A DNA stretch of 32,025 nt from Candidatus Peribacteria bacterium (GCA_943354505.1 CALRCE010000012.1:1-32025); one strand, 5' to 3'. Counted from the stretch's first letter, positions 1-9,448 are shown. Program-made: numbers and translations. The notes: generated by a model from the sequence alone, not told the origin.

Positions 1-1
1 A

Positions 2-283
2 AAAGTACACCTCATCATGGATGAGATTGGCCTCAACTGGTCGAGACTCGAAAAAGACTTCGCCCCTTTAAACAAGCAAGAAACCGAAGAAGTGTTTTCT
101 CAATGGGTTTCTAGAATGGGGAAGGAAGGCAGCAGCAACTACATGTCTGTTGAAACTCAAAAAGAATTCGTTGGACAAAAAACACGAGAGAAATACGGCC
201 TTGCAACCCTAGAACCGCTCAAGCCCGAAATCCTTCAAGGCTACCTAGTGCCCAAAACAATAGAAACACCACAACAAAAATAA
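2..283 (+). CDS. Hypothetical small protein, 5' end outside window
   Basis: The reading frame is open from base 2, with five codons before the first ATG at 17, so the gene probably starts outside the window. If it starts at ATG 17 it is 88 residues. The protein is charged and mostly helical in character, with no signal peptide, membrane segment or motif I recognise. Its stop at 281-283 is three bases before the ATG of the next gene, so it is probably co-transcribed with the coiled-coil, VirB6-like and 1237-residue proteins downstream. No Shine-Dalgarno sequence precedes ATG 17. Function unknown. Confidence 0.6.
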   Translation, partial: KVHLIMDEIGLNWSRLEKDFAPLNKQETEEVFSQWVSRMGKEGSSNYMSVETQKEFVGQKTREKYGLATLEPLKPEILQGYLVPKTIETPQQK

Positions 284-286
284 ACC

Positions 287-1540
287 ATGTTACTCACCGA
301 AACACTCAATCAATGGAAAGGTCTACTCGAACGCGAAATGCGTGGGGAAAGACTGAACCTCGAACCCGGCTATGCGGAGGCGTATGCAGAGTGGAAAAAA
401 ACAAAAGAAGAAGTTTTGCCAAAACTCTCTGCTGAAGAACGAGTTCAGCTGTTCTCAGACGATCTCGCCGACATGGCTCAAAAGAAAATGGAGCAACTCA
501 TCTCAAAAAAGTGGATGGGTGGAGAACAAAAACAAACCCTCAAATCCGCAGCACAACATGGAGACCTCTGTTTGGTGAGCATGGACGACGGGAAGCATTT
601 CGACAAAGCGCTTACTTTAGAAGAACTTCAAAAATTGGATCCTCTTCAACTTCGATTCTTGTCACCCACCCTACAAAGTGTCACGAACAAACCCGAACAA
701 CTGAAAGAAGAGCAGAACTTGCTGCACGTTTCCAAGAACTTAAGAGCCAACCACTGTCTTGTGGAACGCGGTTACGTTGAAAATCACACCGTGCATGTGG
801 ACGTGGTGCATCAAAAATCAGATGCTTCCGAAGTCGAAGTGGATTTGCGAAGCCCATCGACTATTTGGAACTACGTCTTTACGAAGAAAGACGGTTCAAA
901 AGAAAACGTGCAAGAAACTCAATTGCCAGAAAAGTTTGGAGTCATCGCACCCGATATTTCACCGGACTTGATCACACCCTTGAACTCCATTTATTTGATG
1001 GGCAAGAAGAAAGAAGCCAACACGGAACAAGCAAACGCTGCCATGAAAGCAGCGGCCGCCAGTTACAGCACAGTGCTGGCCATGGATCAAATGCAAGCCG
1101 CCCAATTCAGGAACAAGGAAGCGCAAATTTTGGCTTTAAGTCAGAACGGAGCCACTTCACCCACTCAAAACCCAGATTTGAAACGCGCCGTTGCACAAGA
1201 ATTGGTCTTCAACAAAGTACAAAACCTCACAGCAGCCGCCAATCGATTCACTACCAATGTCATCGAGTCCAAAGCGGCAATGGTGGCGAAATTTGCCGAA
1301 CAACAACAAAAGATGCAAGACCAAAAACAACGCTACGCCCAAGCCGTTCAAGCTCAGGCCATCGCTCAAAAACAAATGTGGGACAAACAACAGGAACAAA
1401 AGAAAAAACAAAAAGAAGCCTTCGCTTCCGCACAAAAAGTCAGAAAAGTAGCCGCTGCCGTAGGGTCCGCCGTAACAGGTGGAGCCATCGGTGGATTTGG
1501 ATTTGTAGGTTTTTGGATCGCTCACCTCAACGCAAATTAA
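287..1540 (+). CDS. Coiled-coil protein with C-terminal hydrophobic segment
   Basis: A 417-residue protein I do not recognise. The N-terminal 240 residues are mixed and soluble-looking. About residues 245-385 are Ala/Gln/Lys-rich with long helical, probably coiled-coil, character (repeated Ala-Gln and Lys-Gln runs). Residues about 388-412 form a Gly/Ala/Phe-rich hydrophobic stretch that could anchor the C-terminus in the membrane. There is no N-terminal signal peptide, so most of the chain would be cytoplasmic. It starts three bases after the preceding stop, and its own stop is one base before the VirB6-like gene, which suggests translational coupling. A membrane-associated scaffold for that neighbour is conceivable but is inference from position only. 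Confidence 0.75.
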   Translation: MLLTETLNQWKGLLEREMRGERLNLEPGYAEAYAEWKKTKEEVLPKLSAEERVQLFSDDLADMAQKKMEQLISKKWMGGEQKQTLKSAAQHGDLCLVSMDDGKHFDKALTLEELQKLDPLQLRFLSPTLQSVTNKPEQLKEEQNLLHVSKNLRANHCLVERGYVENHTVHVDVVHQKSDASEVEVDLRSPSTIWNYVFTKKDGSKENVQETQLPEKFGVIAPDISPDLITPLNSIYLMGKKKEANTEQANAAMKAAAASYSTVLAMDQMQAAQFRNKEAQILALSQNGATSPTQNPDLKRAVAQELVFNKVQNLTAAANRFTTNVIESKAAMVAKFAEQQQKMQDQKQRYAQAVQAQAIAQKQMWDKQQEQKKKQKEAFASAQKVRKVAAAVGSAVTGGAIGGFGFVGFWIAHLNAN

Positions 1541-1541
1541 T

Positions 1542-3752
1542 ATGACTAAAACTTTGAAAAAAATCGGGAACTGGATGTGGAACTATAAAAAATTATTGAC
1601 CATATTTGTAGTCACATTTGCGGTAACCTTCGTGCATCCTGAGTTGGCTCACGCCGCAGAAGAAAGCGACACCGTGAAATCCATGGCCGAACTCGCCAAC
1701 TTAGTCGTGAAATTCTTGAACACACTCTTGTGGCCTCTCCTCATTATCATTGGGGACCTGCTCGACGTGGACATGATCACCGGCCCTGGAATGGAAGAAC
1801 GCCTCATCGCCATTTGGGTGGAGATGCGAAACCTCGTGAACATCGCCATTGCCCTCGTACTGGTGGTCGTGGCTTTCTACAATGTCCTCGGTTTAGGAGG
1901 AGGGGAAGGAGAACTCGCCATCAAAACCGCGCTGCCAAAAATCGTTTTGGGACTCATTCTGGTGAACTTCACCTACGTGGGAGGAAAAGTGATTTTGGAC
2001 GTGGCCAATGTAGGTACGACCATTGCTTTTGCTCTGCCCCAAATCATGGAACAAAGCTCAGACAGCCAGTTCCAGGTGGACGATCAATTGGACAGTTTTA
2101 AAGAAGCAGTGTGCTACCCAGCCGTCACCAAATTGAACAATGGTACCAAAGACGACGAATCCGACGACTGTGAATACCAAAGTTACTACACCAAAACCAA
2201 TGCTCCCATTCAAACCAAGCTCTTCTGTGAGTTGATTGAAACAGGCACTGAAGCCACCACTACCGAAGCTCCAACAACGTGTTCGGCCGTAGAAAAAAGA
2301 GACCCAGGTAAAGATGAGTATGGTGGGATTCGTGAATCGTTAGAATCGCTTTACTTAAAAGACCTCAATAAAAACAACATCGCCATTGTGATGGCCGTGA
2401 ACATGGGTTCCTTAGGTAGCTTAGAACTCTTCAAAGCCGGTGCGGTGGAGAACTTCACCGACCTCACGGTGAACAGCATTTTTGCGCTGGTGATGTACGC
2501 CGTGTTTGCTGTTTCATACATCGTTCTCGCCGCGGTCCTCGTGGTTCGCCTCGTAGTCTTGTGGCTTGCTCTCGCCCTTTCACCCATTGCGGTGCTCACC
2601 TACGTGGTGCCTCAAATCAAAGAATGGTTGGGGGGAGGAGGAGACTTCGCACAAAAAGTCATCAAACACCTCGTGGCGCCCATCATCATTGGGCTCACCC
2701 TCAGCATGGGCTTCATGCTCATGGATGGATGGAGTGTGATTTCCAAAGACTCAATCAGTGTCTACTCCGACACCAAAGTCAGCGACGTGATCAGCAGTGA
2801 ATTCCTCGTATCAGGAATCGACGACTTACCAAAACTCATCTTAGCCATCGCCAGCGTGGTCGTGATTTGGATGGGAGTCTTTGCCGCCGCCAGCGACACC
2901 TATGCCGCTGGAATCACCGACAAAGTCAAAGACTTTGGAGGCACAGTCAAAGATGCGCTCTTCAACGCACCAATGCTCATGCCTATGCTCCCCATCAGTG
3001 TGAGTGGAGAAGACAAAGAAGGAATGTCACCCATGGCCCTCAAGACTTTGCTCACCGGTGCAGTGGGTCAATTCGCCAGTGGAAACTTGCTGCCCAGTGA
3101 GTTGAAACGCCTCAGCGAAGCCGACAGTCCTTTGGTGCAGTTTGCTTTAGGGAACGGTGGAGAAAGAGAGAATCCAATGAAAGCCAAGACGAAGGTGGAA
3201 GAAATGCTGGGTGAATTGAAGGATGGCGATGACATAAGCAGCACTAAAGCTCGTGAATTGGCCGGCTATCTAGCCAGCACCATCATGGGAGGTACGATGG
3301 ACAAAAAGGACAAGGATGATATGTCCAAAGCATTGATTGCACTAAAAAATAACCCAACCGCCCCAGGTAGAGAGGATCTTCAGCGCATTATAAATACCTA
3401 TGCTGAAAAGAAAGGTGAGGATGGCAAAGTCTACGGAGCACAAGGTCTAAACTTCAATCCTTCTGATTTGAGGGAATTAGGAACTCTTCAGATCAAACCA
3501 ACAGAGGAATCCGATAAACCTAAGGAGGAAAAGCCTAAGGACGGAGAAAAGCCAGCAGGAGACAAACCCAAAGGTGATGCACCAGCCGCAGACAAACCAG
3601 CAGATCCACCAAAGGCGGATAAACCGGTAGACAAACCAGAACCACCTGCACCTCCGGCTCCGCCTGCACCACCAGAACCACAAGCACCGGCTCCAGCAGA
3701 AAAACCAGCACCCCCTGAAGCCCCAGTAAAACCAGAGCCAGAATCTAAATAA
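1542..3752 (+). CDS. VirB6/TrbL-like polytopic membrane protein with proline-rich tail
   Basis: A 736-residue membrane protein. Residues 1-39 form a signal peptide ending in AHA before AEE. Hydrophobic segments follow at about 55-75, 95-120 and 128-165. An extracytoplasmic loop at about 175-265 carries several cysteines. A second membrane cluster at about 285-470 contains an Arg followed by a long hydrophobic run into an SPIAVLTY turn, typical of VirB6/TrbL channel proteins of type IV secretion systems. After about residue 500 the chain is soluble and ends in a disordered Lys/Pro/Ala tail (about 650-736, PEPPAPPAPPAPP-type). It lies in a tight cluster with the coiled-coil protein upstream. 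VirB4 or other T4SS components are not visible here, so the family call rests on topology and the SPxA motif. Other multi-spanning secretion proteins are possible. Confidence 0.55.
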   Translation: MTKTLKKIGNWMWNYKKLLTIFVVTFAVTFVHPELAHAAEESDTVKSMAELANLVVKFLNTLLWPLLIIIGDLLDVDMITGPGMEERLIAIWVEMRNLVNIAIALVLVVVAFYNVLGLGGGEGELAIKTALPKIVLGLILVNFTYVGGKVILDVANVGTTIAFALPQIMEQSSDSQFQVDDQLDSFKEAVCYPAVTKLNNGTKDDESDDCEYQSYYTKTNAPIQTKLFCELIETGTEATTTEAPTTCSAVEKRDPGKDEYGGIRESLESLYLKDLNKNNIAIVMAVNMGSLGSLELFKAGAVENFTDLTVNSIFALVMYAVFAVSYIVLAAVLVVRLVVLWLALALSPIAVLTYVVPQIKEWLGGGGDFAQKVIKHLVAPIIIGLTLSMGFMLMDGWSVISKDSISVYSDTKVSDVISSEFLVSGIDDLPKLILAIASVVVIWMGVFAAASDTYAAGITDKVKDFGGTVKDALFNAPMLMPMLPISVSGEDKEGMSPMALKTLLTGAVGQFASGNLLPSELKRLSEADSPLVQFALGNGGERENPMKAKTKVEEMLGELKDGDDISSTKARELAGYLASTIMGGTMDKKDKDDMSKALIALKNNPTAPGREDLQRIINTYAEKKGEDGKVYGAQGLNFNPSDLRELGTLQIKPTEESDKPKEEKPKDGEKPAGDKPKGDAPAADKPADPPKADKPVDKPEPPAPPAPPAPPEPQAPAPAEKPAPPEAPVKPEPESK

Positions 3753-3764
3753 TAAAACCAAAAC

Positions 3765-3793
3765 TTTACAAAAATAAACAATGATGGTACAGT
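3765..3793 (+). promoter_or_regulatory. Possible promoter upstream of the 1237-residue gene
   Basis: TTTACA (3765-3770) and TACAGT (3788-3793) are 17 bp apart, a fair sigma70-type match. The -10 box overlaps the 5' strand of the outer stem of the structured region that follows. A transcript from here would begin near 3800 and lack that stem, whereas read-through from the VirB6-like gene would include it. Sequence match only. Confidence 0.3.
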
Positions 3794-3914
3794 CACCCTC
3801 CCACGAAAGTGGATCCATGGACGGTGATTGCGAGGCGAGAGTCTGCTCAGTACGCACAAAGTGCGCAACTAGAAAACTGAGCTACTCCCACCTCTCGCTC
3901 GAGAGGGCACCATC
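3783..3914 (+). ncRNA. Structured leader RNA candidate (nested multi-helix element)
   Basis: The gap between the VirB6-like gene and the next gene folds into nested helices. The outer stem is GATGGT 3783-3788 with ACCATC 3909-3914. Arm 1 pairs AGTCACC 3791-3797 with GGTGATT 3823-3829 and encloses a CCAC-GAAA-GTGG hairpin (3801-3812). Arm 2 pairs 3831-3841 with 3892-3901 (one bulge) and encloses GCTCAG/CTGAGC (3845-3850, 3877-3882) and a CGCAC-AAA-GTGCG hairpin (3853-3865). The 3' strand of arm 2 can instead form its own hairpin, CCTCTC-GCTC-GAGAGG (3891-3906), so two exclusive folds exist, as in a riboregulator. I recognise no known RNA family. The pairing is symmetric, so strand is inferred from gene direction. 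Confidence 0.4.
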
Positions 3915-3926
3915 ACCACAAAAGCC

Positions 3927-6900
3927 ATGATCCGACTCCGCCATCCATATCGGGACTTCCAAAAAAACCTCTTCCTCGGGGAAGAAATGGTTTTGCATAT
4001 GGCCGATACACCAGATAGCGACGACGGTGACGACACAGAACCACCCGCAGCTTCCGGCGGAGGTGCCGGCGGTGCAGGAAACCCTCCAACAGCACCCGCT
4101 GGACCCGAAGAGCCGATTTTCGAAGCACCAAAGGATGGAGCGCAAGCGAGTACAGGCACCGCCAAACCTAAATTCCAACCAAAAAAGAAGCCTTTGACGA
4201 AAAAGGATTTGGAAGAACAATTTGAGGATGAACAAGAATTGGCCGCCGCAAAAGCCAAGGGCACAGGAGAAGAGAAACAAGTGGTAAAAAATATATACGA
4301 AAAGGGTGCTGAGAAAGGTCTTTATAGAAATTTAAAAAACGTAGTAAAAGACTCACCCGAATTGGATGCAAATGAAGAATTTGAAACCCACTGGATCAGT
4401 AAGTTAGGGGACTACAACGGAATCCAAAACCAAATCGACAGTCTAGTAGAAAAGAAGAAAGTTTTGTCGGATCCAAAGTTTATAAAAGACAGCCCTAATT
4501 TCCAGGCTGAATTCAAAAAAACTTACCAAGAGTTGTTGGCCACCATGGATCAAGGTGGGCTAGAAATCAGTCCGGAAACTCGTAAGTTGTTCAGTGAACA
4601 AGCCAAGGGTCTTGCTTTAGAACACGCAAAAGTGGATGGAGAGGATCAAGATCTAAAGGATCCAACTGACCCTAGAGGAAAACGATTAGTCCTTGAAAAA
4701 GGACCCGTCATCAAAGCCATTGATGATGTGCTTAAAGTTCTCATGGAAAAACGACGAAAACAGTTTTTGGAATTGATGGACTACATGCTCGACAACTTAA
4801 AACGTCGCATCATCTTCTTGATTGAAAGGTGGCAGGTGGACCCTCCAAAAGGCTACGAAGACGTTCAAGAAGAATGGATCGAATACTGTGTTGAACTTTT
4901 AGAGACTTTAGATAAAACCGATTTTAAAGGCATCGATCTAAGCAAACCCGACTTTCCAGAAATGGATAAACATTTCGGGTTGGCCAAGGATTGGTGGTAT
5001 TCCGTTGCACTTTTTGAAGACACCTACAAAGATTTTCACAATGCAGGGAAAGAAGAGGTCTCAAGAGATACTCTCCAAGCACAATTCAGAGACCTTGAGA
5101 AAAATGCTCAAGAGAAACTAACGGAAGAGAAAGTCCATCAGTACCAAGAGAGGCTCGATGCAGTGACGAGTGAGATCGACAAATTGATTCCTGAATTGGA
5201 AGCAAAACTCAAAGACAAGTCTCTCGACAAATCGGAAAGGGAAATGCGAGTAAGTGAAATTTTCTCCATGAAAAAAACGAAGGAGACTCTTTTGGAGAAG
5301 AGAGACATTAAAAAACTGGTCAACGACACACTCTACAGTGAAGACGTTCTAACGACTTTTGAACGATCAGGACAAAAGATTGATATTAAAAAAGGTTTGA
5401 AGCATCAATTGGCTTTCTTCGATTCAGCTCCGCTGGATTCTCAAGAACGCCGTCTCTTGTTGCGTTCCATGAACGATGGAATGAAAGAGATGAAAACTCA
5501 GTTCGAAAACATCGAAGTGGAGTCCAATGTTCAATTCGTCTCGTCTCTCGAAAATCTAAGACTCTACCGTCAGAACCTAACCAAAATAGAAGGACCAGTC
5601 AGCAACGAAGTCATTTGGATCAATCCTTTTGAAGCCTGGGGTCACGTGTGGCATTCGGTCACCACCACTATTAAGGGGAACGTAGAAACAGAAGCCAAAC
5701 GTGGCGCCGGTTACCTGCAAAAGCAAGGGACCAAGTGGATGGAGAAAGTGCCTAATCCGACCAACAACCAGGTCATCAAATCCTTCAAAGAATTCTCTGC
5801 AAACGGAGAACAAGAAGCCGAACACGCCGAACATGGACGTGTGGGTGACATTCAAAAAGGGTACGAAGGTTTCAACACGGAACATCTTTACCACCTTGCC
5901 AAAGAAACAAACGATCGTTGGGAATTCAAAGCCTGTTTGAACTTGCTTGCAGATCGTGGACGTATCAACTGGTACGACGACTGGATTTATTCTCAACTCA
6001 ACAAGTGGCAAAAAACCGTCAAGCTTCCGACCGATCCGAACTGGCACCGAACTTACATCACGGCGTCTGAGGACATGCTGCGTCAGGCCTTTGTTTATAT
6101 CTACCGTGTCACAGATGACTTTAAGAACCTAAAAAACAAAAACACAGGTTCTTGGGAATCCAAGAAAGGAGAATTTAAAAAAGGATGTGGACTCTTAGCG
6201 GCAGAAAAAGATGGATTGAAGAGAGAGGCAGATAAACTGATCGATAAATATAAAGAAGATCACAAAAATCATGTGCATTTCTCAAAAGCAGATCCCATCA
6301 AATATGAGGCCATCATTGAATATGCGATTGAACAAGGAAAGATGCAGGGAGAAGATCGTATGTACTACATCAACCAAGGGATTGCAGAAGGCTTCTTGCC
6401 CTTCGACCGAGGAGTCGAACTCACCAAACTCAACAACACCTATCCTCCAGTCGATCGTTACGATGCGCCCACTGCCCGTGGTCAACGTCCTAGTATCTTT
6501 GACGTGAAAGAATGGGCCTGTCACGACAAAGTCACGAATATTTACGATGTGTTTGAAACACTCAGTGACAATGCAGCAGCCAATCAGCGTGCCAACAAAA
6601 CTATTTCTCAAGGACAAAACAGAGTGGATCATGACGACGCTCCAATGCTCGCAGGTCACATCGATGCAGAAACCTTGCAGCGTATTTTGAGCGCCAACGG
6701 ACAAGGAGGATATGGGTTGCCAGCCACCGGTCTACAGAGTTTGGTGGTGGGACACGAACTGTGGCTCGATATGTACGCTCATCGCTTCAAAGACAAGAAA
6801 AAAGAATTCAACGATGCCCAGCTCAGCCGTTTCGTGACGATGTTCATGCGTTTCGATGGGATCACGAGTCGCCAAATGTACGCCAATCAAACAACATTCT

Positions 6901-7640
6901 GGCGTTTGGATGACAGTGTGGCCAAAAGTGAAGAGCCTCGTGCAGTTGGTGCCTATACGAATCTGTTCGGTCACGAGAACTCGAGACCATCGAATAAAAT
7001 CAACGACTACATCGGTTCAGTAAAGGGTTATTTGGAAATCTTAGATTTTGATCCCAACTTTGCTTTAATCAAAAAACTCAATAATAAAGAACTCAAATCC
7101 CCCGATAAGATCCGCTCATTCATTGTAGGCTTCAAGAACGAACATGGAGACGAAGCAGCCAAGAAAATTTTTGGAGAACCTCCAATCGATAACATTGATA
7201 AACTCTATGAAGTGGCCGTACCTGCCTATGTAAACTACATCACAGAAAAGCATTCGAGTCGTATACAAAAAATGGTCTCTAAAATCAACAACGACCATAA
7301 GAAGGTTTGGGATGCTCAAGATGTAGCACGAAAAAAAGCCGAACACGATGGACGAAAACCATCCGACAGCGAAACCTCTTTGACCTATCGTTTGCAACAA
7401 GTGGCAAATAAGCAAAATGCAATTCGCCAACAAGCTTACGGTCAAGCTCAAGGTAAAAAGGACGATGGACATGGTCATCACGGAGATGATCACGGGCATG
7501 AAGAAGCAGGCCATGGAGGCGCAGCTCACCATCGTCAACAAGCCTACGACGACGAAGACAAAGAGGAGGCAGCACAACGCAGAAACGGAAGATGGTCCTT
7601 CAGTCGAAGAGACCACCGATCTTCAAGAGCCACCTACTAA
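3927..7640 (+). CDS. Large protein of unknown function, acidic N-terminus, His-rich C-terminus
   Basis: A 1237-residue soluble protein with no signal peptide or clear membrane span; I do not recognise it. About residues 25-80 are disordered, acidic and rich in Pro/Gly/Ala. Residues 90-550 are highly charged and helical with probable coiled coils. Residues 550-1130 are more globular and Trp/Tyr-rich. The end (about 1180-1237) is His/Gly/Asp-rich, then Arg/Ser-rich, and may bind metal or nucleic acid. The longest reading is given. ATG 3987 or 3999 may be the true start, because 3927-3985 still contains hairpin-forming sequence (CTTCC-TCGG-GGAAG) and the protein from 3999 begins with a typical acidic disordered leader. 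It follows the VirB6-like gene and overlaps thrS tail to tail by four bases. It may be a cytoplasmic partner of the membrane protein, by position only. Confidence 0.75.
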   Translation: MIRLRHPYRDFQKNLFLGEEMVLHMADTPDSDDGDDTEPPAASGGGAGGAGNPPTAPAGPEEPIFEAPKDGAQASTGTAKPKFQPKKKPLTKKDLEEQFEDEQELAAAKAKGTGEEKQVVKNIYEKGAEKGLYRNLKNVVKDSPELDANEEFETHWISKLGDYNGIQNQIDSLVEKKKVLSDPKFIKDSPNFQAEFKKTYQELLATMDQGGLEISPETRKLFSEQAKGLALEHAKVDGEDQDLKDPTDPRGKRLVLEKGPVIKAIDDVLKVLMEKRRKQFLELMDYMLDNLKRRIIFLIERWQVDPPKGYEDVQEEWIEYCVELLETLDKTDFKGIDLSKPDFPEMDKHFGLAKDWWYSVALFEDTYKDFHNAGKEEVSRDTLQAQFRDLEKNAQEKLTEEKVHQYQERLDAVTSEIDKLIPELEAKLKDKSLDKSEREMRVSEIFSMKKTKETLLEKRDIKKLVNDTLYSEDVLTTFERSGQKIDIKKGLKHQLAFFDSAPLDSQERRLLLRSMNDGMKEMKTQFENIEVESNVQFVSSLENLRLYRQNLTKIEGPVSNEVIWINPFEAWGHVWHSVTTTIKGNVETEAKRGAGYLQKQGTKWMEKVPNPTNNQVIKSFKEFSANGEQEAEHAEHGRVGDIQKGYEGFNTEHLYHLAKETNDRWEFKACLNLLADRGRINWYDDWIYSQLNKWQKTVKLPTDPNWHRTYITASEDMLRQAFVYIYRVTDDFKNLKNKNTGSWESKKGEFKKGCGLLAAEKDGLKREADKLIDKYKEDHKNHVHFSKADPIKYEAIIEYAIEQGKMQGEDRMYYINQGIAEGFLPFDRGVELTKLNNTYPPVDRYDAPTARGQRPSIFDVKEWACHDKVTNIYDVFETLSDNAAANQRANKTISQGQNRVDHDDAPMLAGHIDAETLQRILSANGQGGYGLPATGLQSLVVGHELWLDMYAHRFKDKKKEFNDAQLSRFVTMFMRFDGITSRQMYANQTTFWRLDDSVAKSEEPRAVGAYTNLFGHENSRPSNKINDYIGSVKGYLEILDFDPNFALIKKLNNKELKSPDKIRSFIVGFKNEHGDEAAKKIFGEPPIDNIDKLYEVAVPAYVNYITEKHSSRIQKMVSKINNDHKKVWDAQDVARKKAEHDGRKPSDSETSLTYRLQQVANKQNAIRQQAYGQAQGKKDDGHGHHGDDHGHEEAGHGGAAHHRQQAYDDEDKEEAAQRRNGRWSFSRRDHRSSRATY

Positions 7641-9448
7641 GCCGCAGCAGCCTCAGGAGGCAGTCTTCGTTCCAGGACTTCTTGGGCCACCATGGGTCCG
7701 AAGTCGGCGAGCGCAAAGACGTCTTGTTTTTTGCTATGGTAGTTGCGGGCTGAAACGGTTTTTTCACCCATTTCTTTTTCGCCGACTACAAGCATCCAAG
7801 GAATCTTTTTAGCCTCGGCATTGCGGATTTTTTTGCCCAAACTTTCGGAGCTGTCGTCGATGCTCACTCGCAAATTCTTGGCACGCAATGCTTCAGCCAC
7901 TTCGTTGGCATACTCCATGAATTTATCGGACACCGGCAAGACAGAAACTTGCACCGGCGCAAGCCAAGTGGGGAAGGCTCCGGCAAAGTGCTCGATCAAG
8001 AATCCGATCAAACGTTCGTGCGTTGAAAGGGGTGCGCGATGCACACAGAGCGGCGTCTTGTCCTTGCCATCGCTGTCCACATAAGTCAGATCAAAACGCT
8101 TGGGCACCGCAAAGTCGAGTTGGTTCGTGGCTAAAGTGAATTCGCGTCCAATCGCTGAGAAAATTTCCACATCGATCTTGGGTCCATAGAACGCCGCCTC
8201 GCCGGGAACTTCCACAAAATTCACACCCGATTTCACCATCACTTTGCGAACTTTTTCTTCCATTTCTAGCCAGAGTTCCGGCTCGTTCACATATTTTTTA
8301 CCCAGGCCTTCTTTGTCGTGCAGCGAAAGCCGCATGATGTACTTTTCGATGCCGAAAATGTCGAAGTATTTTTTGTAGATTTCAAGCACATTCAGGAACT
8401 CACTTTCAAATTGTTCGGGCGTGCAATAAATGTGGGCATCATTCATGCACATGCTGCGCACGCGCATCAATCCAAACAAAGATCCGCTGTCTTCAAAACG
8501 ATAACAGTGTCCGTATTCCGCAAGACGCAAAGGCAGTTCGCGGTAAGAACGTTTTTTGTTCGCGTAAATCAAATGATGATGCGGACAGTTCATCGGCTTC
8601 AAATAGTATTCTTCGTTGTCGAGTTTCATCGGTGGGAACATCGAATCGGCATAGTAAGGAAGGTGTCCCGATTTGTGATACAAAGTTCCCTTCGTGATGT
8701 GCGGCGTGCGCACGCGAACGTAGCTGTTGTCGAACTCCACTTGCTTGGCGAGTTTTTCGATTTCTTCCACCAGCACCGCACCATTGGGCAGCCACAAAGG
8801 CAGACCCGCTCCCACTTCTTCGGAAATCATGAAGATTTCAAGTTCCTTTCCAAGTTTTCGGTGGTCTCGTTTCTCCGCTTCCACGAGCATAGCAAGATGA
8901 GCGTCGAGCTCTTCTTGCGTGTCGAAACACAGTCCATAAATGCGTTGCAATTGAGGATTTTTTTCGTTCCCACGCCAATACGCAGCTGCAATTTTATTGA
9001 GCTTGAAGGCGCCGATTCCTTTCGTGCTTTCCAAATGTCCTCCACGGCACAAGTCGATGAATTTGGTTTCACCCGCTTTGTTTACGTTTTTATAAAACGT
9101 GATCACCTGTCCCGCTTCCGCAAACTCGGTGGCCAGTTCCACTTTGAAAGGCTGCTCGGCTTTTTTTAAAAATTCAATCACACGTTCAGGCTCTTCTTCC
9201 ATGCGCTCAAAACTTTGAGCCTCCGCAATGATGGCCTTCATTTTTCCTTCTAAAATCTCCAAATCTTCTGGCACCAAAGCGCGGGGAAGTTGAAAATCAT
9301 AATAAAATCCAAAATCAATCACGGGTCCCACTCCGAGTTTAGCTTCGGGAAACATGTCCAGCACCGCTTGCGCCAAAACGTGCGCCGCCGAGTGTCGAAC
9401 CGCGTACAAAGGGTCTTTCAGTTTTTCTTCGAGAAGTTCTTTTTGCAT
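7637..9448 (-). CDS. thrS: Threonyl-tRNA synthetase lacking the TGS domain
   Basis: Charges tRNA-Thr with threonine in the cytoplasm. The 603-residue protein starts directly in the editing domain: His19 and His23 (HSAAH) and a downstream CRGGH form its metal-like site. The class II catalytic core follows, with the zinc-ligand Cys in PMNCPHH, motif 2 around YRFEDSGSLFGLMRVRS and NDAHIYC, and motif 3 in APLSTHERLIGFLIEH. The C-terminal 100 residues are the anticodon-binding domain. The usual N-terminal TGS domain (about 60 residues) is absent; bacterial enzymes are typically near 640 residues. The start is supported by a consensus promoter 48 bp upstream. Motif 2 (RSMCMNDAHIYC) departs from the common RGFTQDDAHIFC. 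The C-terminal codons overlap the stop of the opposing 1237-residue gene. Confidence 0.97.
   Translation of the reverse strand: MQKELLEEKLKDPLYAVRHSAAHVLAQAVLDMFPEAKLGVGPVIDFGFYYDFQLPRALVPEDLEILEGKMKAIIAEAQSFERMEEEPERVIEFLKKAEQPFKVELATEFAEAGQVITFYKNVNKAGETKFIDLCRGGHLESTKGIGAFKLNKIAAAYWRGNEKNPQLQRIYGLCFDTQEELDAHLAMLVEAEKRDHRKLGKELEIFMISEEVGAGLPLWLPNGAVLVEEIEKLAKQVEFDNSYVRVRTPHITKGTLYHKSGHLPYYADSMFPPMKLDNEEYYLKPMNCPHHHLIYANKKRSYRELPLRLAEYGHCYRFEDSGSLFGLMRVRSMCMNDAHIYCTPEQFESEFLNVLEIYKKYFDIFGIEKYIMRLSLHDKEGLGKKYVNEPELWLEMEEKVRKVMVKSGVNFVEVPGEAAFYGPKIDVEIFSAIGREFTLATNQLDFAVPKRFDLTYVDSDGKDKTPLCVHRAPLSTHERLIGFLIEHFAGAFPTWLAPVQVSVLPVSDKFMEYANEVAEALRAKNLRVSIDDSSESLGKKIRNAEAKKIPWMLVVGEKEMGEKTVSARNYHSKKQDVFALADFGPMVAQEVLERRLPPEAAAA

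Noticed and set aside
3831-3901. A tRNA gene on the minus strand, from GGGAGTAGCTCAGTT
   Set aside because: The start resembles an acceptor and D arm, but there is no T arm with TTC, no matching 3' acceptor strand and no normal anticodon loop.
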